Shown here one piece after another: positions 1 to 9,582 of a stretch of 50,062 nucleotides of DNA. The notes under the pieces are model-generated. The model saw nothing but the letters and a program-made list of their open reading frames with translations. It did not search any database and had not been told where the DNA came from. The position numbers and the translations under genes were made by a program. Every line of letters begins with the position of its first letter. The first letter of the stretch is position 1. The DNA lies in contig CAMCXZ010000007.1 in assembly GCA_945883725.1 (NCBI GenBank), forward strand, positions 1-50,062, in the 5' to 3' direction. This stretch comes from Bifidobacterium breve. GTDB lineage: Bacteria; Actinomycetota; Actinomycetes; Nanopelagicales; Nanopelagicaceae.

Positions 1-2
1 AT

Positions 3-116
3 GGCAAAGAGCAAGCTCATTCGCTTGTTGCTCTTGATCACCATAGCCATATGACTAAATTACCAGTTGAGAACTTTTATAGGTCTATTTGGAGACGGCT
101 CGCTTATGAATTGTGA
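3..116 (+). CDS. Possible C-terminal end of a gene entering from the left edge
   Basis: One frame is open from the left edge to a TGA at 114-116 and reads like protein, ending KLPVENFYRSIWRRLAYEL. About 37 residues are visible, so no family can be assigned. A second frame has an ATG at position 1 and stops at 52-54; it could only encode 17 residues and is less convincing. The gene would end about 310 bases before the 3' end of tRNA-Tyr, which is where the last gene of an integrated element could lie, but this is speculation. The sequence left of the window is needed to decide. Confidence 0.3.
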   Translation, partial: GKEQAHSLVALDHHSHMTKLPVENFYRSIWRRLAYEL

Positions 117-241
117 TGGAAAATACAGAAAAGTGAGCGCAGTTTTAACTTGCGCCCACCTAATTGGAAGAAGAGTCGCCCTATAAGCCGGAACTTGGGC
201 TACTGCCTAACCTGAAAAACCATCATCTATCCGTAAGCCCT

Positions 242-302
242 GGTGTATGAATTAAATACGAGTGACTTAAGGGTGGGGGTGTATGAATTGGTGTATGAAT
301 TA
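242..302. repeat. Three direct copies of GGTGTATGAATT
   Basis: The 12-mer GGTGTATGAATT occurs at 242-253, 278-289 and 290-301. Copies two and three are directly adjacent. Copies one and three extend to a 14-mer (T before, A after). The copies are in the same orientation, and the group starts about 125 bases from the 3' end of tRNA-Tyr. Short direct repeats at this distance from a tRNA 3' end resemble arm-type integrase sites; an operator cluster is also possible. The repeats are seen directly; their function is inferred. Confidence 0.6.
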
Positions 303-370
303 CCGTCACTAACCGTCCTAAACCAAGTGAAAACTGGTCTTGTGAATGTCAGTGGGTGTTGTCATAATTA

Positions 371-386
371 GTGCGAAAGGTCGCAC
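371..386 (-). terminator. Small hairpin downstream of tRNA-Tyr
   Basis: A perfect 6-bp stem GTGCGA/TCGCAC with a 4-base loop lies about 40 bases beyond the 3' end of the minus-strand tRNA. The following minus-strand bases (TAATTATG) are AT-rich but not a real U-tract, so this would be a weak terminator at best. Confidence 0.3.
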
Positions 387-425
387 AATTACATATAAAT
401 ACGCTTGATATATAGATCAACTATC

Positions 426-510
426 TGGTGGCGGGTGAAGGATTTGAACCTTCGAAGGCAGAGCCGGGGGATTTACAGTCCCCTCCCATTGGCCGCTCGG
501 GCAACCCGCC
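426..510 (-). tRNA. tRNA-Tyr (anticodon GTA)
   Basis: The minus strand folds as a class II tRNA with a long variable arm. The acceptor strands are GGCGGGT at the 5' end (510 downward) and ACCCGCC at the 3' end, followed by an encoded discriminator A and CCA at 426-429. The anticodon loop reads CTGTAAA, giving anticodon GTA. The T arm contains the GGTTCAAATCC core. Anticodon and long variable arm together identify tRNA-Tyr. The 3' end faces the repeat-bearing non-coding stretch at lower coordinates. Confidence 0.95.
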
Positions 511-534
511 AAGGTCGAACAAGTACTGCGGCAA

Positions 535-540
535 ATTATG
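535..540 (-). promoter_or_regulatory. Candidate -10 element of tRNA-Tyr
   Basis: The minus strand reads CATAAT here, five of six matches to TATAAT, 24 bases before the tRNA 5' end. No clear -35 hexamer lies at the expected distance, so this is a weak call. Confidence 0.25.
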
Positions 541-619
541 GATACTACGAGTAGAAAGGATACCTTAGGCAAGTAGGCTCAATTACCGCCTGAAATCTGC
601 TTCGAAAGGGCTCATAACA

Positions 620-1108
620 ATGGCTGACGCAAGTTTTGATATCACTTCAAAGATCGACCGCATGGAACTAGATAACGCCATTAACCAGGCGATTCGCGAA
701 ATCGATACCCGCTTTGACTTTAAGAACACTGGTTCAAAAATTGAACTTGAAGGCGAGAAAATCTCAATCGAGGCTGATACTGAAGAGCGCGCTAAAGCAG
801 TTCTAGATGTGGTCAAAGACAAAATGGTAAAGCGCGGAGTTTCGCTAAAGCATTTAGATCCAGCTCCCCCACAACTTAGCGGCAAGATCTACAAGATAGC
901 TTGCCCGCTTAAAGAAGGCATCACAACCGAGAATGCTAAGAAGATTGCTAAGTTGATTCGCGATGAAGGCCCTAAGTCGGTTAAGACTCAGATTCAAGGC
1001 GATGAACTTCGTGCTACATCAAAGAGCCGCGATGATCTTCAAGAGACCATGGAACTTGTTAAAAATGGTGGCTTTGAATTTGCAGTTCAATTTACGAATT
1101 TTCGCTGA
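620..1108 (+). CDS. yajQ: YajQ family nucleotide-binding protein
   Basis: A 162-residue protein of usual YajQ (UPF0234) length, beginning MADASFDI and ending with the family's characteristic QFTNFR. Two ferredoxin-like halves are expected (about residues 1-90 and 91-162). Family members bind nucleotides, and some bind cyclic di-GMP and act with transcription factors; the role in actinobacteria is unclear. The ATG is preceded by GAAAGGG about 9 bases upstream, a good ribosome site, and it is the first gene after the tRNA region. The rarD reading frame begins immediately after its TGA in the same frame, so the two are probably co-transcribed. Confidence 0.93.
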   Translation: MADASFDITSKIDRMELDNAINQAIREIDTRFDFKNTGSKIELEGEKISIEADTEERAKAVLDVVKDKMVKRGVSLKHLDPAPPQLSGKIYKIACPLKEGITTENAKKIAKLIRDEGPKSVKTQIQGDELRATSKSRDDLQETMELVKNGGFEFAVQFTNFR

Positions 1109-1999
1109 TTGAAAAATAATAAAGCCGGCCTGATCTTCGGCGTATCGGCCTATACGCTTTGGGGTTTGTTCCCACTGTATTGGCCGTTGCTTGAACCAGC
1201 AGGTGCCTTTGAAATAGTTGGGCACCGAGCAGTCTGGTCTTTGGTATTTTGTGTAATTGCTTTGACTCTTACTAAGGCAATTAAGCCGGCAATTGCGACA
1301 ATGCGTCGACCAAAAGTCTTTTTAAAACTCTTTGCTGCATCTGTGCTAATTTTCGTCAACTGGATAGTTTATATCTGGGCCACCAACAATGGGCACGTAG
1401 TTGAAGCATCTCTTGGTTACTACATCAACCCAATCATTATGATCGCAATCGGTATCATCTTGTTAAAAGAAAAGATGCGCAAACTTCAGTGGGCCTCTGT
1501 TTCAATTGCTGCTCTTGGCGTTTTAGTTTTAACGATCGATTACGGTCGCTTGCCTTGGGTGGCACTGGCTCTCGCGCTGTCGTGGGGCACTTATGGATTT
1601 ATTAAGAAGCAGCTAGGCATCGGTGCACTAGAAGGCTTAGGTATCGAAACAGCCATAGCTGCTCCGTTTTACTTGGCTTATCTGGCCTGGATCGGCTCTC
1701 AAGGCAATGGTCACTTCACGGCCAGCCCTGGTTTAACGCTTCTTCTAATCGGCTCCGGCGTTGTCACAGCGATTCCACTTCTATTGTTTAATGGCGCTGG
1801 AAATCGCTTGCCCTACACAATCATTGGTTTGCTGCAGTTCATTACCCCAACGTTGCAATTCTCAATCGGAGTTTGGGTTCGTCACGAGGCAATGCCAACT
1901 GCGCGTTGGGCTGGATTTTTAATTATCTGGCTGGCGTTGGTTGTACTGGCTACTGATCTAATTCGATCAAGCCGTACGGTCGACAACCGCGTCGCATAA
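1109..1999 (+). CDS. rarD: RarD-type EamA family membrane transporter
   Basis: A 296-residue membrane protein with about ten hydrophobic segments, beginning with a RarD-like N-terminus containing SAYTLWGLFPLYW. RarD proteins belong to the drug/metabolite transporter superfamily with two EamA repeats; the substrate is usually unknown. The start is a TTG directly after the yajQ TGA, with no base between; no in-frame ATG or GTG occurs near the conserved N-terminus, so TTG is the sensible choice. No clear Shine-Dalgarno is visible, and translation probably depends on ribosomes finishing yajQ. The 3' end overlaps the convergent polyprenyl synthase by 33 bases. Confidence 0.88.
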   Translation: MKNNKAGLIFGVSAYTLWGLFPLYWPLLEPAGAFEIVGHRAVWSLVFCVIALTLTKAIKPAIATMRRPKVFLKLFAASVLIFVNWIVYIWATNNGHVVEASLGYYINPIIMIAIGIILLKEKMRKLQWASVSIAALGVLVLTIDYGRLPWVALALALSWGTYGFIKKQLGIGALEGLGIETAIAAPFYLAYLAWIGSQGNGHFTASPGLTLLLIGSGVVTAIPLLLFNGAGNRLPYTIIGLLQFITPTLQFSIGVWVRHEAMPTARWAGFLIIWLALVVLATDLIRSSRTVDNRVA

Positions 2000-2956
2000 C
2001 GAAAACAGCGCACCAGTTGCATCATTAACTGGCAATGGGCCAAGGGCTGCGCGAGCATCACGAGCTACCTGCATCAACTGTAAGCGTGATTGATCTAGCG
2101 CCTTGTGGTTGCGCAACTCTTTTAATACCTGGGCAACAACTTTCTTATCCGCAATTGGTTTAGAAAGTAATTTTTGTAAATCACGATCGGCTTTATCAGT
2201 TGATTTCATAACATTTAAAGTTACTAGGGTTGGTACGCCTTCGAGTAAATCAGTTCCAGGTGTTTTACCTGACTCTTTCGAATCACTCGTAATATCAATA
2301 ACATCATCGGCTAACTGAAATGCAACACCAATCTTTTCCCCGAACTTAGTCACATTCTCAATAACTTCCGATGAAGATCCAGAAGTCATCGCACCGAATC
2401 GGGCAGAGGTAGCAATCAGTGAACCAGTTTTATCCGCAACCACTTGTAGATAATGGGCAAGAGGATCTTCGCCTTTTTGTGGTCCTTGGGTTTCCATAAT
2501 TTGGCCAATTACCAAGCGCTCAAATGTGCGAGCTTGCAGACGAACAGCTTCTGGACCTAGGTCGGCTAATAGATCAGATGCTTTAGCAAATAGGTAATCA
2601 CCAGTCAGAATGGCGATGGTATTTCCCCAGCGATTATTGGCACTTTCAACTCCACGTCGCAGTGGGGCTTCATCCATTACATCGTCGTGATACAACGTTG
2701 CTAGATGAGTTAGTTCGCAAACGACTGCTGCTTCTAGAATCCCCCGCTTACGTGGATCACCAAAATGTGAAGTTATCAGCGTTAAAAGTGGTCGTAAACG
2801 CTTACCGCCCGCGGTTACTAGATGACGACTGGTTTCAACAACCAGCGGATAGTTTCCTTCGATCTGACTGCGTAATAAATCTTCAACTTCTATCATGCCA
2901 GCAGAAAGAGCGACCTCAAGTTGCGTTGAGAGATTCGGAATCCCGATAGTGGCCAT
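1967..2956 (-). CDS. Long-chain polyprenyl diphosphate synthase
   Basis: A 329-residue trans-isoprenyl diphosphate synthase. The first aspartate-rich motif is DDVMD (91-95), the second DDVID (217-221), with the GGKRLRP motif near residues 50-56. The residues four and five before the first motif are Thr and Ala, not aromatic, which fits a long-chain product. It would condense isopentenyl diphosphate onto an allylic primer to make the menaquinone side chain (hepta- to nonaprenyl; exact length not readable). Its ATG overlaps the TAA of nuoN by one base, so it is translationally coupled as the last gene of the nuo operon, linking quinone tail supply to complex I expression. Confidence 0.9.
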   Translation of the reverse strand: MATIGIPNLSTQLEVALSAGMIEVEDLLRSQIEGNYPLVVETSRHLVTAGGKRLRPLLTLITSHFGDPRKRGILEAAVVCELTHLATLYHDDVMDEAPLRRGVESANNRWGNTIAILTGDYLFAKASDLLADLGPEAVRLQARTFERLVIGQIMETQGPQKGEDPLAHYLQVVADKTGSLIATSARFGAMTSGSSSEVIENVTKFGEKIGVAFQLADDVIDITSDSKESGKTPGTDLLEGVPTLVTLNVMKSTDKADRDLQKLLSKPIADKKVVAQVLKELRNHKALDQSRLQLMQVARDARAALGPLPVNDATGALFSLCDAVVDRTA

Positions 2957-4473
2957 TAGCGAATAAAGATTGCGAGTGGCTTAATGAAGTCTAGAAGAGG
3001 TGCTGGGAAGACACCCAGGGCTACAGTGATAACTAATGAGATGGCGATGGTTAGTCGAGTAAGAATTGAAGGAATAACCACACTAGTGCCATCTTCAGTT
3101 GCATCGGTGAAGAACATAAGAACAATTACGCGGATATAGAAGAATGCGGCGATTGCACTTGATAGCACGCCAACGATTACAACTGCCGTGGCACCACTTT
3201 CATATGCGGCTGAGAAGATAGCGAACTTTCCGATAAATCCTGAAGTTAGTGGAATGCCGGCGAATGCAAGTAAGAAGAACGCAAATGCCGATGCCACCCA
3301 AGGTGAACGTTTTCCGAGCCCGGCCCAACGATTTAGATCGCTGACTTCACCACTTGAGTCACGTACCAAAGTTACGATGCCGAAAGCGCCAACTGTTGCA
3401 ACACCATATGCGAATAAATAGTAAATCGAAGCTTCGAGGCCAGCTTTATTTAGTGCGATAACACCAGTTAGCAAGAAGCCAGCATGAGCGATTGAGGAAT
3501 AAGCCAACATGCGCTTTACATCGCGTTGTGAAATCGCAACAAGTGAACCAAAGATCATGGTGATAATTGCGATGACCATAAAGAATGGTCGCCATTGCCA
3601 CTGTGCTTCAGCCAGGACTGTATAGAACAGACGCAACATCGCACCGAATGCGGCGATCTTGGTTGCAGCTGCCATGAATCCAGTAATCGGAGTTGGCGCA
3701 CCTTGGTAAACATCTGGTGACCAAGCATGGAAAGGAACGGCGCTAACTTTGAAGAGCAAGCCTATTGATACGAAAGCTATGCCTAGCAAGAGAATTACAT
3801 CGTTTCCAGTACCGCCAACAACGGCTGCGTGGATTCCGGCAAAGCTCACGGTGCCGGCATATCCATATAGATAAGCCGAGCCGAAGAGGAAGAAAGCTGA
3901 TGAAAAGGCACCTAGAAGGAAGTACTTAAGTGCTGCCTCTTGTGAAGCTAAGCGGCGATGGCGAGATAAACCAGCCATCAAATAAAGTGGCAATGAAAGA
4001 ACTTCAAGGGCCACAAACAAAGTAATCAAATCGCTTGCAACTGGGAAGAGCAACATTCCAGCAACTGCAAATAAAGTAAGTGGATAAATCTCAGTTAAGA
4101 CAGTTCCGCTTTGAGTTGCTTGACGTTCTTCATCCGACCCTGGAAGCGCTGCTGGGCTAGAAGTGAAGTTGTCTTGATCGGCAATTAAGAAAATCGAGAT
4201 AATCGCAATGATTAAAATCGCACCTTGGAACAATAAACCCGGTCCATCTATTACAACTGAACCCATGGCAGCAGTAGTTGATGATAATTCGCGAATTCTA
4301 ATAACTTGAATCAAAGCTAGAACAAGAGCTGCGAGTGCAACGCTTAACTGCACAACTGGTCGACGTGTTTTGCCTACAAAAGCTTCGATTAACACACCGA
4401 TAAGTGCGCCAGCCAAAATTATCAAAATTGGCGCAAGTAGTGAGTACTCAAGTGTTGGTGAGTTAAAGTCCAT
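2956..4473 (-). CDS. nuoN: NADH-quinone oxidoreductase subunit N
   Basis: A 505-residue antiporter-like membrane subunit of the proton-pumping arm of complex I, with about 14 transmembrane segments. Family features include FKVSAVPFHAWSPDVYQG and the conserved lysine region after KRMLAYSSIAHAG. I place the start at the ATG at 4473: it has GAGGG 8 bases upstream and begins one base after the nuoM stop. The frame continues upstream to a TTG at 4488, inside nuoM, which has poorer support. It is the last nuo gene, followed by the coupled polyprenyl synthase. Confidence 0.95.
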   Translation of the reverse strand: MDFNSPTLEYSLLAPILIILAGALIGVLIEAFVGKTRRPVVQLSVALAALVLALIQVIRIRELSSTTAAMGSVVIDGPGLLFQGAILIIAIISIFLIADQDNFTSSPAALPGSDEERQATQSGTVLTEIYPLTLFAVAGMLLFPVASDLITLFVALEVLSLPLYLMAGLSRHRRLASQEAALKYFLLGAFSSAFFLFGSAYLYGYAGTVSFAGIHAAVVGGTGNDVILLLGIAFVSIGLLFKVSAVPFHAWSPDVYQGAPTPITGFMAAATKIAAFGAMLRLFYTVLAEAQWQWRPFFMVIAIITMIFGSLVAISQRDVKRMLAYSSIAHAGFLLTGVIALNKAGLEASIYYLFAYGVATVGAFGIVTLVRDSSGEVSDLNRWAGLGKRSPWVASAFAFFLLAFAGIPLTSGFIGKFAIFSAAYESGATAVVIVGVLSSAIAAFFYIRVIVLMFFTDATEDGTSVVIPSILTRLTIAISLVITVALGVFPAPLLDFIKPLAIFIR

Positions 4474-4474
4474 G

Positions 4475-5989
4475 TTATTTACCCTCAACTGTCGGCACTG
4501 GATCAGTGAAACCTATTTGTGAATTAACGTGTGCTGCTGCTGGATTAATCACATTTAGTAAAGGTGATGGGTAGAAACCAAGTGCGATGATTGCTGCCAG
4601 CACTGGTGCAATCGCAATCTTCTCGCGCAGATTCAGATCAGGTAAGTTCTCGTTACCTGGTGTAGTCGGGCCATGAAGTGCTCGTTGAACTGGAATCAAG
4701 ATATATAGCGCAGCCAAGATGATTCCTACGGTTGCAATGATCGCAGCCACTGGATAACGCGTATAAGTGCCTACCAGTACTAGGAATTCGCTGACAAAGC
4801 TTGATAGGCCCGGCAGCGCCAAGCTAGACATTCCCGCTAAGAAGAAACACCAAGCCATCACTGGGGTAACGCGTTGTAGTCCACCGAAATCAGAGATCGT
4901 TGATGATCCGCGACGAGCGATCATCCAACCGCCCACGATAAATAACGCTGCGGTAGAGAAGCCGTGATTAAACATATATAGAGTCGCACCTGATTGGCTC
5001 TGCGACGTCATCGCAAAGATTCCCATTGTGATGAAACCAAAGTGTGAGATCGAAGTAAATGCAATTAAGCGCTTTAGATCTTTCTGGCCGATCGCCAAAA
5101 TAGCGCCGTAGATAATTGAGATAATAGCCAACACAATAATTGCTGGCGTGAAAGTTTTGCTTGCTTCTGGAAAAAGAGTTAAGCAGTAACGAATCATTCC
5201 GAAAGTACCGACTTTATCGAGCACACCTAGCAACAGAACTGAAGTTCCTGGTGTTGCTGATTGAGCTGCATCTGGCAACCAAGTATGGAATGGCCATAGT
5301 GGTGCCTTGATTGCAAAGGCAATGAAGAATCCTAGGAACAAGAAGTTCTGCGTTGTCGAACTCATCTCTAGATTCGCAAGTTTCGCTATATCAAAAGTAT
5401 GACCGCCTTGATCGCCCGACATTACATAAATAGCAATGATTGAAGCGAGCATCAATAATCCGCCGAAAAGGCTGTAAAGCAAGAACTTAACTGCAGCTGC
5501 TGACCGTTCGCCAGTGCCGTATCCCCCGATTAAGAAATAAACCGGTACCAACATCGCTTCGAAAATCACATAGAAGAGGAACACATCGGTGGCGCTGAAG
5601 ACGCCGATCATCATGGTCTCTAAAACAAGAATCAGAATGTAGAAAGTCTTAACGCTCCAACGGCCACCTTGAGCTTCATTCCAGCCAGCCAAAATTACGA
5701 TTGGCGCCAAGATAACTGACATCAAAATCAGAACAAGAGCGATTCCATCAATACCTACAGCGTAATTAATGCCAAATGAAGGGATCCAGCTGCGAACCTC
5801 GACGAACTGGAGATTTGTGTTATCACGCTGGAATTGAACGGCCATTGCAATTGCGGACGCCGCAGTTATTAAAGTCGTTCCGAATGCGAATTGCTTGGCA
5901 CGAAGTTCGGCACCCTTTGGCAAAGTCGCTAGTAGCACTGCGCCAATTAGTGGCAGCAGCGCTGTCAATGAAATCCAATTGATGGTCAT
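4475..5989 (-). CDS. nuoM: NADH-quinone oxidoreductase subunit M
   Basis: A 504-residue antiporter-like subunit of the complex I membrane arm. Recognisable motifs are the glutamate in [19 protein letters not shown], and [19 protein letters not shown] followed by the [15 protein letters not shown] segment, both typical of NuoM/Nqo13. It contributes one of the proton channels. Its ATG overlaps the nuoL TGA (ATGA, 4 bases), indicating coupling in the operon. Length is normal for the family. Confidence 0.96.
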   Translation of the reverse strand: MTINWISLTALLPLIGAVLLATLPKGAELRAKQFAFGTTLITAASAIAMAVQFQRDNTNLQFVEVRSWIPSFGINYAVGIDGIALVLILMSVILAPIVILAGWNEAQGGRWSVKTFYILILVLETMMIGVFSATDVFLFYVIFEAMLVPVYFLIGGYGTGERSAAAVKFLLYSLFGGLLMLASIIAIYVMSGDQGGHTFDIAKLANLEMSSTTQNFLFLGFFIAFAIKAPLWPFHTWLPDAAQSATPGTSVLLLGVLDKVGTFGMIRYCLTLFPEASKTFTPAIIVLAIISIIYGAILAIGQKDLKRLIAFTSISHFGFITMGIFAMTSQSQSGATLYMFNHGFSTAALFIVGGWMIARRGSSTISDFGGLQRVTPVMAWCFFLAGMSSLALPGLSSFVSEFLVLVGTYTRYPVAAIIATVGIILAALYILIPVQRALHGPTTPGNENLPDLNLREKIAIAPVLAAIIALGFYPSPLLNVINPAAAHVNSQIGFTDPVPTVEGK

Positions 5990-7878
5990 TGTGTAATCAC
6001 CCAGATTCCAAGCACGATAGCGGCAGCGCCAACCAGGATCAGCGCTGAATAACTGCGGACATAACCAGTTTGGCTCTTTCGTAGTTCTGAACCAGAACCA
6101 ATTGCCATAGCGCCAACACCGTGGACTGCGCCATCGATAACTTTCTCATCGACGGCAATAAGAGTCTTGGTAAGTGCTTGGCCAGGACGCATAAAGATCG
6201 CTTCATTCGCTGCATCTTGCAACAAGTCTTGGCGAACGATACGAGTCAAAGCTGAAACATTTTCTGGTGCTACATCTTCAATTGGGCGGCGCACATACAT
6301 CATGACGGCAATTGAAATTCCGATCAAAACTATAGTTAGCGCGATGCCAGAAACTACGATTGGTGGAAGTAGCTCAGAATGTTCTTCATGTCCGTGTGAT
6401 GCGACTACTGGTTCTAGCCAATGAACTAACGCATCTCCGCGAGTAAAGAGGAATCCAGATACAACTGAACCAATAGCCAAAATTGCCATCGGTAGCCACA
6501 TTAAAATTGGTGATTCATGTGGATGCGCATCATCATCCCAACGCTTAGTTCCAGTGAAAGTAAGAATCATTACGCGAGTCATATAGAACGCAGTAAGTCC
6601 GGCGCCAAAGAGGGCTGCAGAGCCAAGAAGAATTCCTTTTATGCCACCAGCATTAAGAGCGGTTTCAATAATCATGTCTTTGGAATAGAAACCAGCAAAT
6701 GGTGGAATGCCAATAATTGCTAAATAGCCAAGGCCGAAAGTAATAAAGGTAATTGGCATAAACTTACGTAATGCACCATATTTACGCATATTTACTTCAT
6801 CATTCATGCCATGCATAACTGAGCCAGCGCCAAGGAACATGCCCGCTTTGAAGAAACCGTGAGTTAACAAGTGCATGATCGCGAAGGCGTATCCAACTGG
6901 GCCGAGGCCGGCAGCCAAAGTCATGTAACCGATCTGCGACATGGTTGAGGCAGCCAGTGCTTTCTTAATGTCATCTTTAGCAGTACCAATTACGGCACCG
7001 AATAGCAGCGTAATTGCGCCAACTATTACAACTAAGAGTTGAGCAGTTGGAGCTGCATCGAAAATAAAGTTTGAGCGAGTAATTAAATAAACGCCAGCTG
7101 TAACCATGGTTGCTGCGTGGATAAGAGCTGATACCGGAGTTGGGCCAGCCATCGCATCGCCGAGCCATGCTTGCAACGGGAACTGAGCAGATTTACCAGC
7201 CGCTGCGATCAACAACATAATGCCGATTGCAGTCAAAGTTGTCGTTGATGCTTGTGGCGCTGCTTCCTTAATGCCCGCGAATGAAACAGTGCCCATTGAA
7301 GCAAATGCGATCATGATCGCAAGGGAAAGACCTAAGTCACCAACGCGGTTCATTACGAAAGCTTTCTTCGCAGCTGTTGCATAAGTTGGCTTTTCATTCC
7401 AGAAACCAATCAATAGATAGGAAGCTAAGCCAACGCCTTCCCAGCCAACGTAGAGATTTAAATAGGAATCACCAAGTACTAGAAGCAACATCGCAGCAAT
7501 AAAGAGATTTAAGTAAGCAAAGAAGCGGCGGCGATCTAAATCGTGTGACATGTATGAGATTGAATAAATATGGATCAAAGTGCCGACGCCAGTAATTAGC
7601 AGAACAAAACAAATTGAAAGTTGATCAAGTAAAAGGGATGCATCAACGTTAAATGATCCAACACTGATCCAAGAGAACAGTTTCTGGGTCATCGCACGAT
7701 CTTCGGCTGGTTGAGCCAACATCTGGGTGAATAGATAAGCGCTAACGCCGAATGAGCTAGCCGAGGCCAAAGTGCCCAGTAAATGGCCCCATTTGTTGGC
7801 TTTGCGGCCAGATAGCAGCAGGACCGCTGAACTAAATAATGGAATCGCGATTAAATAAACAATCAGATTTGAAGTCAT
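5986..7878 (-). CDS. nuoL: NADH-quinone oxidoreductase subunit L
   Basis: A 630-residue distal membrane subunit of complex I with an antiporter-like core and a C-terminal extension that contains the long lateral helix. Core motifs include [40 protein letters not shown] and [19 protein letters not shown]. The histidine-rich stretch [11 protein letters not shown] near residue 480 precedes the C-terminal helices. Starts at an ATG five bases after nuoK ends. Normal length. Confidence 0.96.
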   Translation of the reverse strand: MTSNLIVYLIAIPLFSSAVLLLSGRKANKWGHLLGTLASASSFGVSAYLFTQMLAQPAEDRAMTQKLFSWISVGSFNVDASLLLDQLSICFVLLITGVGTLIHIYSISYMSHDLDRRRFFAYLNLFIAAMLLLVLGDSYLNLYVGWEGVGLASYLLIGFWNEKPTYATAAKKAFVMNRVGDLGLSLAIMIAFASMGTVSFAGIKEAAPQASTTTLTAIGIMLLIAAAGKSAQFPLQAWLGDAMAGPTPVSALIHAATMVTAGVYLITRSNFIFDAAPTAQLLVVIVGAITLLFGAVIGTAKDDIKKALAASTMSQIGYMTLAAGLGPVGYAFAIMHLLTHGFFKAGMFLGAGSVMHGMNDEVNMRKYGALRKFMPITFITFGLGYLAIIGIPPFAGFYSKDMIIETALNAGGIKGILLGSAALFGAGLTAFYMTRVMILTFTGTKRWDDDAHPHESPILMWLPMAILAIGSVVSGFLFTRGDALVHWLEPVVASHGHEEHSELLPPIVVSGIALTIVLIGISIAVMMYVRRPIEDVAPENVSALTRIVRQDLLQDAANEAIFMRPGQALTKTLIAVDEKVIDGAVHGVGAMAIGSGSELRKSQTGYVRSYSALILVGAAAIVLGIWVITQ

Positions 7879-7883
7879 GGGCG

Positions 7884-8183
7884 CTATCGCTTCAACAGGT
7901 TGGCATCATCAACTGATGCTGATCGACGAGAACGGTAGATGGTCACAATAATTGCCAGACCGACTACAACTTCACACGCTGCGACAACCATGGTGAAGAA
8001 AGCCACTACTTGTCCATCTAAGTTGCCATTGATGCGTGAGAAAGTCACAAAAGATAAGTTGGCGGCATTAAGCATTAGCTCAACGCACATGAACACCACA
8101 ATCGCGTTGCGGCGGATAACAACACCCACGGCACCAATTGTGAAAAGTAGCGCTGATAGATACAAATAATTAGCGGAATTCAT
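7884..8183 (-). CDS. nuoK: NADH-quinone oxidoreductase subunit K
   Basis: A 99-residue protein with three transmembrane segments, the standard NuoK size. The conserved glutamate lies in [14 protein letters not shown] and a second one in [13 protein letters not shown]; both form part of the proton path at the interface of the membrane arm. The ATG overlaps the nuoJ TAA by one base. Confidence 0.96.
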   Translation of the reverse strand: MNSANYLYLSALLFTIGAVGVVIRRNAIVVFMCVELMLNAANLSFVTFSRINGNLDGQVVAFFTMVVAACEVVVGLAIIVTIYRSRRSASVDDANLLKR

Positions 8184-8971
8184 TACTTATCCTCCGCAGC
8201 ATTATCATTGTTATCTAATTGATATTGAGTTGAATCCAACATATCGCCACGCGCTTTCAAAGTTGCTGAAATTGACGAAGGCGCAGGTGAACCATCTGGC
8301 AACAACGCTGGAACATCTACGGCATTGTGTAATGCGAATACGCCAGGGCCAGGTAAGCCAGCAGCTGCTGCTAATGAACCAGAACGGAAACGCGCTTGTG
8401 ATTGTTCGCGTTGAGAAACGCGCTTTACGGTGCGTTCGTGATGGGCCAAAACCATGGCACCAACCGCTGCAGTAATTAGAAGGGCTGAGATAACTTCAAA
8501 TGGCCAGACATAGTCGCTGAAAATTAATTGCGCTAAGCCTTCAACATTTCCATTTGAATTAGCATCAGCTAAGCCAGCAGTTGTGCGACCTAATGAGGCG
8601 CGACCTAAGAGCGAGATTAGTAGTCCGCCGAAACCAATAGATGCGGTAATCGCAATCCAGCGCAGACCCTTAATTGTTTCAGTTAGGGATTCAGATGAAT
8701 CAACGCCAACTAACATTAAAATAAATAGGAAGAGCATCATTACAGCGCCGGTGTAAACGACTATTTGCACGATGCCTAGGAAAGCAGCGTCCTGGGCTAT
8801 GTAGAAGATGGCCAACGTGACCATGACCCAAGCCAACAAAATCGCTGAGTGCACTGCTTTCTTAACAACTAACATGCCAATTGCGGCAGCAACGGCCAAT
8901 GGTGCCAAAATGTAGAAGAGCAGCGCTTCAGGCTTTGCTGTCTGACCTAATTCAAGAGCGTAATTAATCAA
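8183..8971 (-). CDS. nuoJ: NADH-quinone oxidoreductase subunit J
   Basis: A 262-residue subunit with five transmembrane segments in the first 190 residues, containing the family motif [16 protein letters not shown]. The hydrophilic C-terminal tail of about 75 residues is longer than in E. coli NuoJ but usual in actinobacteria. The start codon is TTG, supported by a strong AGGAGG 7 bases upstream (8979-8984 on the plus strand) and by the 4-base overlap TTGA with nuoI. Confidence 0.95.
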   Translation of the reverse strand: MINYALELGQTAKPEALLFYILAPLAVAAAIGMLVVKKAVHSAILLAWVMVTLAIFYIAQDAAFLGIVQIVVYTGAVMMLFLFILMLVGVDSSESLTETIKGLRWIAITASIGFGGLLISLLGRASLGRTTAGLADANSNGNVEGLAQLIFSDYVWPFEVISALLITAAVGAMVLAHHERTVKRVSQREQSQARFRSGSLAAAAGLPGPGVFALHNAVDVPALLPDGSPAPSSISATLKARGDMLDSTQYQLDNNDNAAEDK

Positions 8972-9582
8972 TTGTTGACCTCCTGCGACGGATGCGAACT
9001 CTTGATCTCGTTCTTGTAGTAATTGGTATCAGTCGTGTTTGGATACATTGGATGCGGTGGCATCAACATGCCTGCTCGAAGTGGTGCCAATAAATCATCT
9101 TTTTCAAAAATTAGCTTCGCACGAGTTTCATCAGCTAACTCATATTCATTAGTCATGGTTAGTGCGCGCGTTGGACATGCTTCGATGCAGAGTCCACAGA
9201 AAATACAACGCAGGTAATTGATCTGATAAACCCGACCGTAACGCTCTCCTGGCGACATGCGATGTTCGTCGGAGTTAGCTGCACCTTCAACATAGATCGC
9301 ATCTGCTGGACATGCCCAAGCACACAATTCACAACCGATGCACTTTTCTAGGCCATCGTCATAACGGTTAAGTTGATGACGACCATGAAAACGTTCAGCA
9401 GTTGGCTCTTTAACTTCTGGATAACTAACGGTATTTACTTTCTTAAACATTGTTGCGAAAGTAACCCAGAAACCTTGCATCTGGCTGAATAGGTTTTTCG
9501 GCCCATTTTGCTCAATCTGCGCGAATTCAACCTCGTTTACGGAGATCTCTTTCTTCTTCATCGGTTCGATGTGATCAGACAT
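8968..9582 (-). CDS. nuoI: NADH-quinone oxidoreductase subunit I
   Basis: A 204-residue ferredoxin-like subunit of the peripheral arm. It carries two [4Fe-4S] motifs, [12 protein letters not shown] and [12 protein letters not shown], which hold clusters N6a and N6b passing electrons toward cluster N2. The N-terminal 60 residues include the amphipathic region typical of NuoI. Starts at an ATG with GGAGAT upstream and overlaps the nuoH stop by one base (TAATG). Confidence 0.96.
   Translation of the reverse strand: MSDHIEPMKKKEISVNEVEFAQIEQNGPKNLFSQMQGFWVTFATMFKKVNTVSYPEVKEPTAERFHGRHQLNRYDDGLEKCIGCELCAWACPADAIYVEGAANSDEHRMSPGERYGRVYQINYLRCIFCGLCIEACPTRALTMTNEYELADETRAKLIFEKDDLLAPLRAGMLMPPHPMYPNTTDTNYYKNEIKSSHPSQEVNN
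8979..8984 (-). promoter_or_regulatory. Strong ribosome binding site deciding the TTG start of nuoJ
   Basis: The minus strand reads AGGAGG, the full anti-Shine-Dalgarno complement, 7 bases before the TTG at 8971. It lies inside the end of nuoI and settles that nuoJ begins at TTG. Confidence 0.8.

Larger units (their letters stand above)
117..425. other. Non-coding stretch on the 3' side of tRNA-Tyr
   Basis: About 310 bases without a credible reading frame on either strand; stops are dense in all frames. It holds the GGTGTATGAATT repeats (242-301), a further partial copy TATGAATT at 105-112 just upstream, a small perfect hairpin (371-386) and an imperfect AT-rich palindrome with arms TTGAT/ATCAA at 405-420. 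It is much looser than the rest of the window, where gaps are usually under 100 bases, so it may be a remnant of inserted DNA. Confidence 0.5.

Noticed and set aside
7-35. 8-bp perfect inverted repeat AAGAGCAA/TTGCTCTT as terminator
   Set aside because: The 13-base loop is large, there is no T-tract, and the sequence lies inside the frame that is open to 116.
1-54. 17-codon ATG frame at the left edge
   Set aside because: Too short, no visible ribosome site, and a longer overlapping frame reads more like protein.
242-302. CRISPR array
   Set aside because: Only three 12-base copies, two of them adjacent with no spacer, no cas genes in view.
583-885. 100-codon minus-strand frame opposite yajQ
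   Set aside because: Serine-rich antisense shadow of a well-conserved gene, with no ribosome site.
4474-4488. TTG start of nuoN inside nuoM
   Set aside because: The ATG at 4473 has GAGGG 8 bases upstream and directly follows the nuoM stop.
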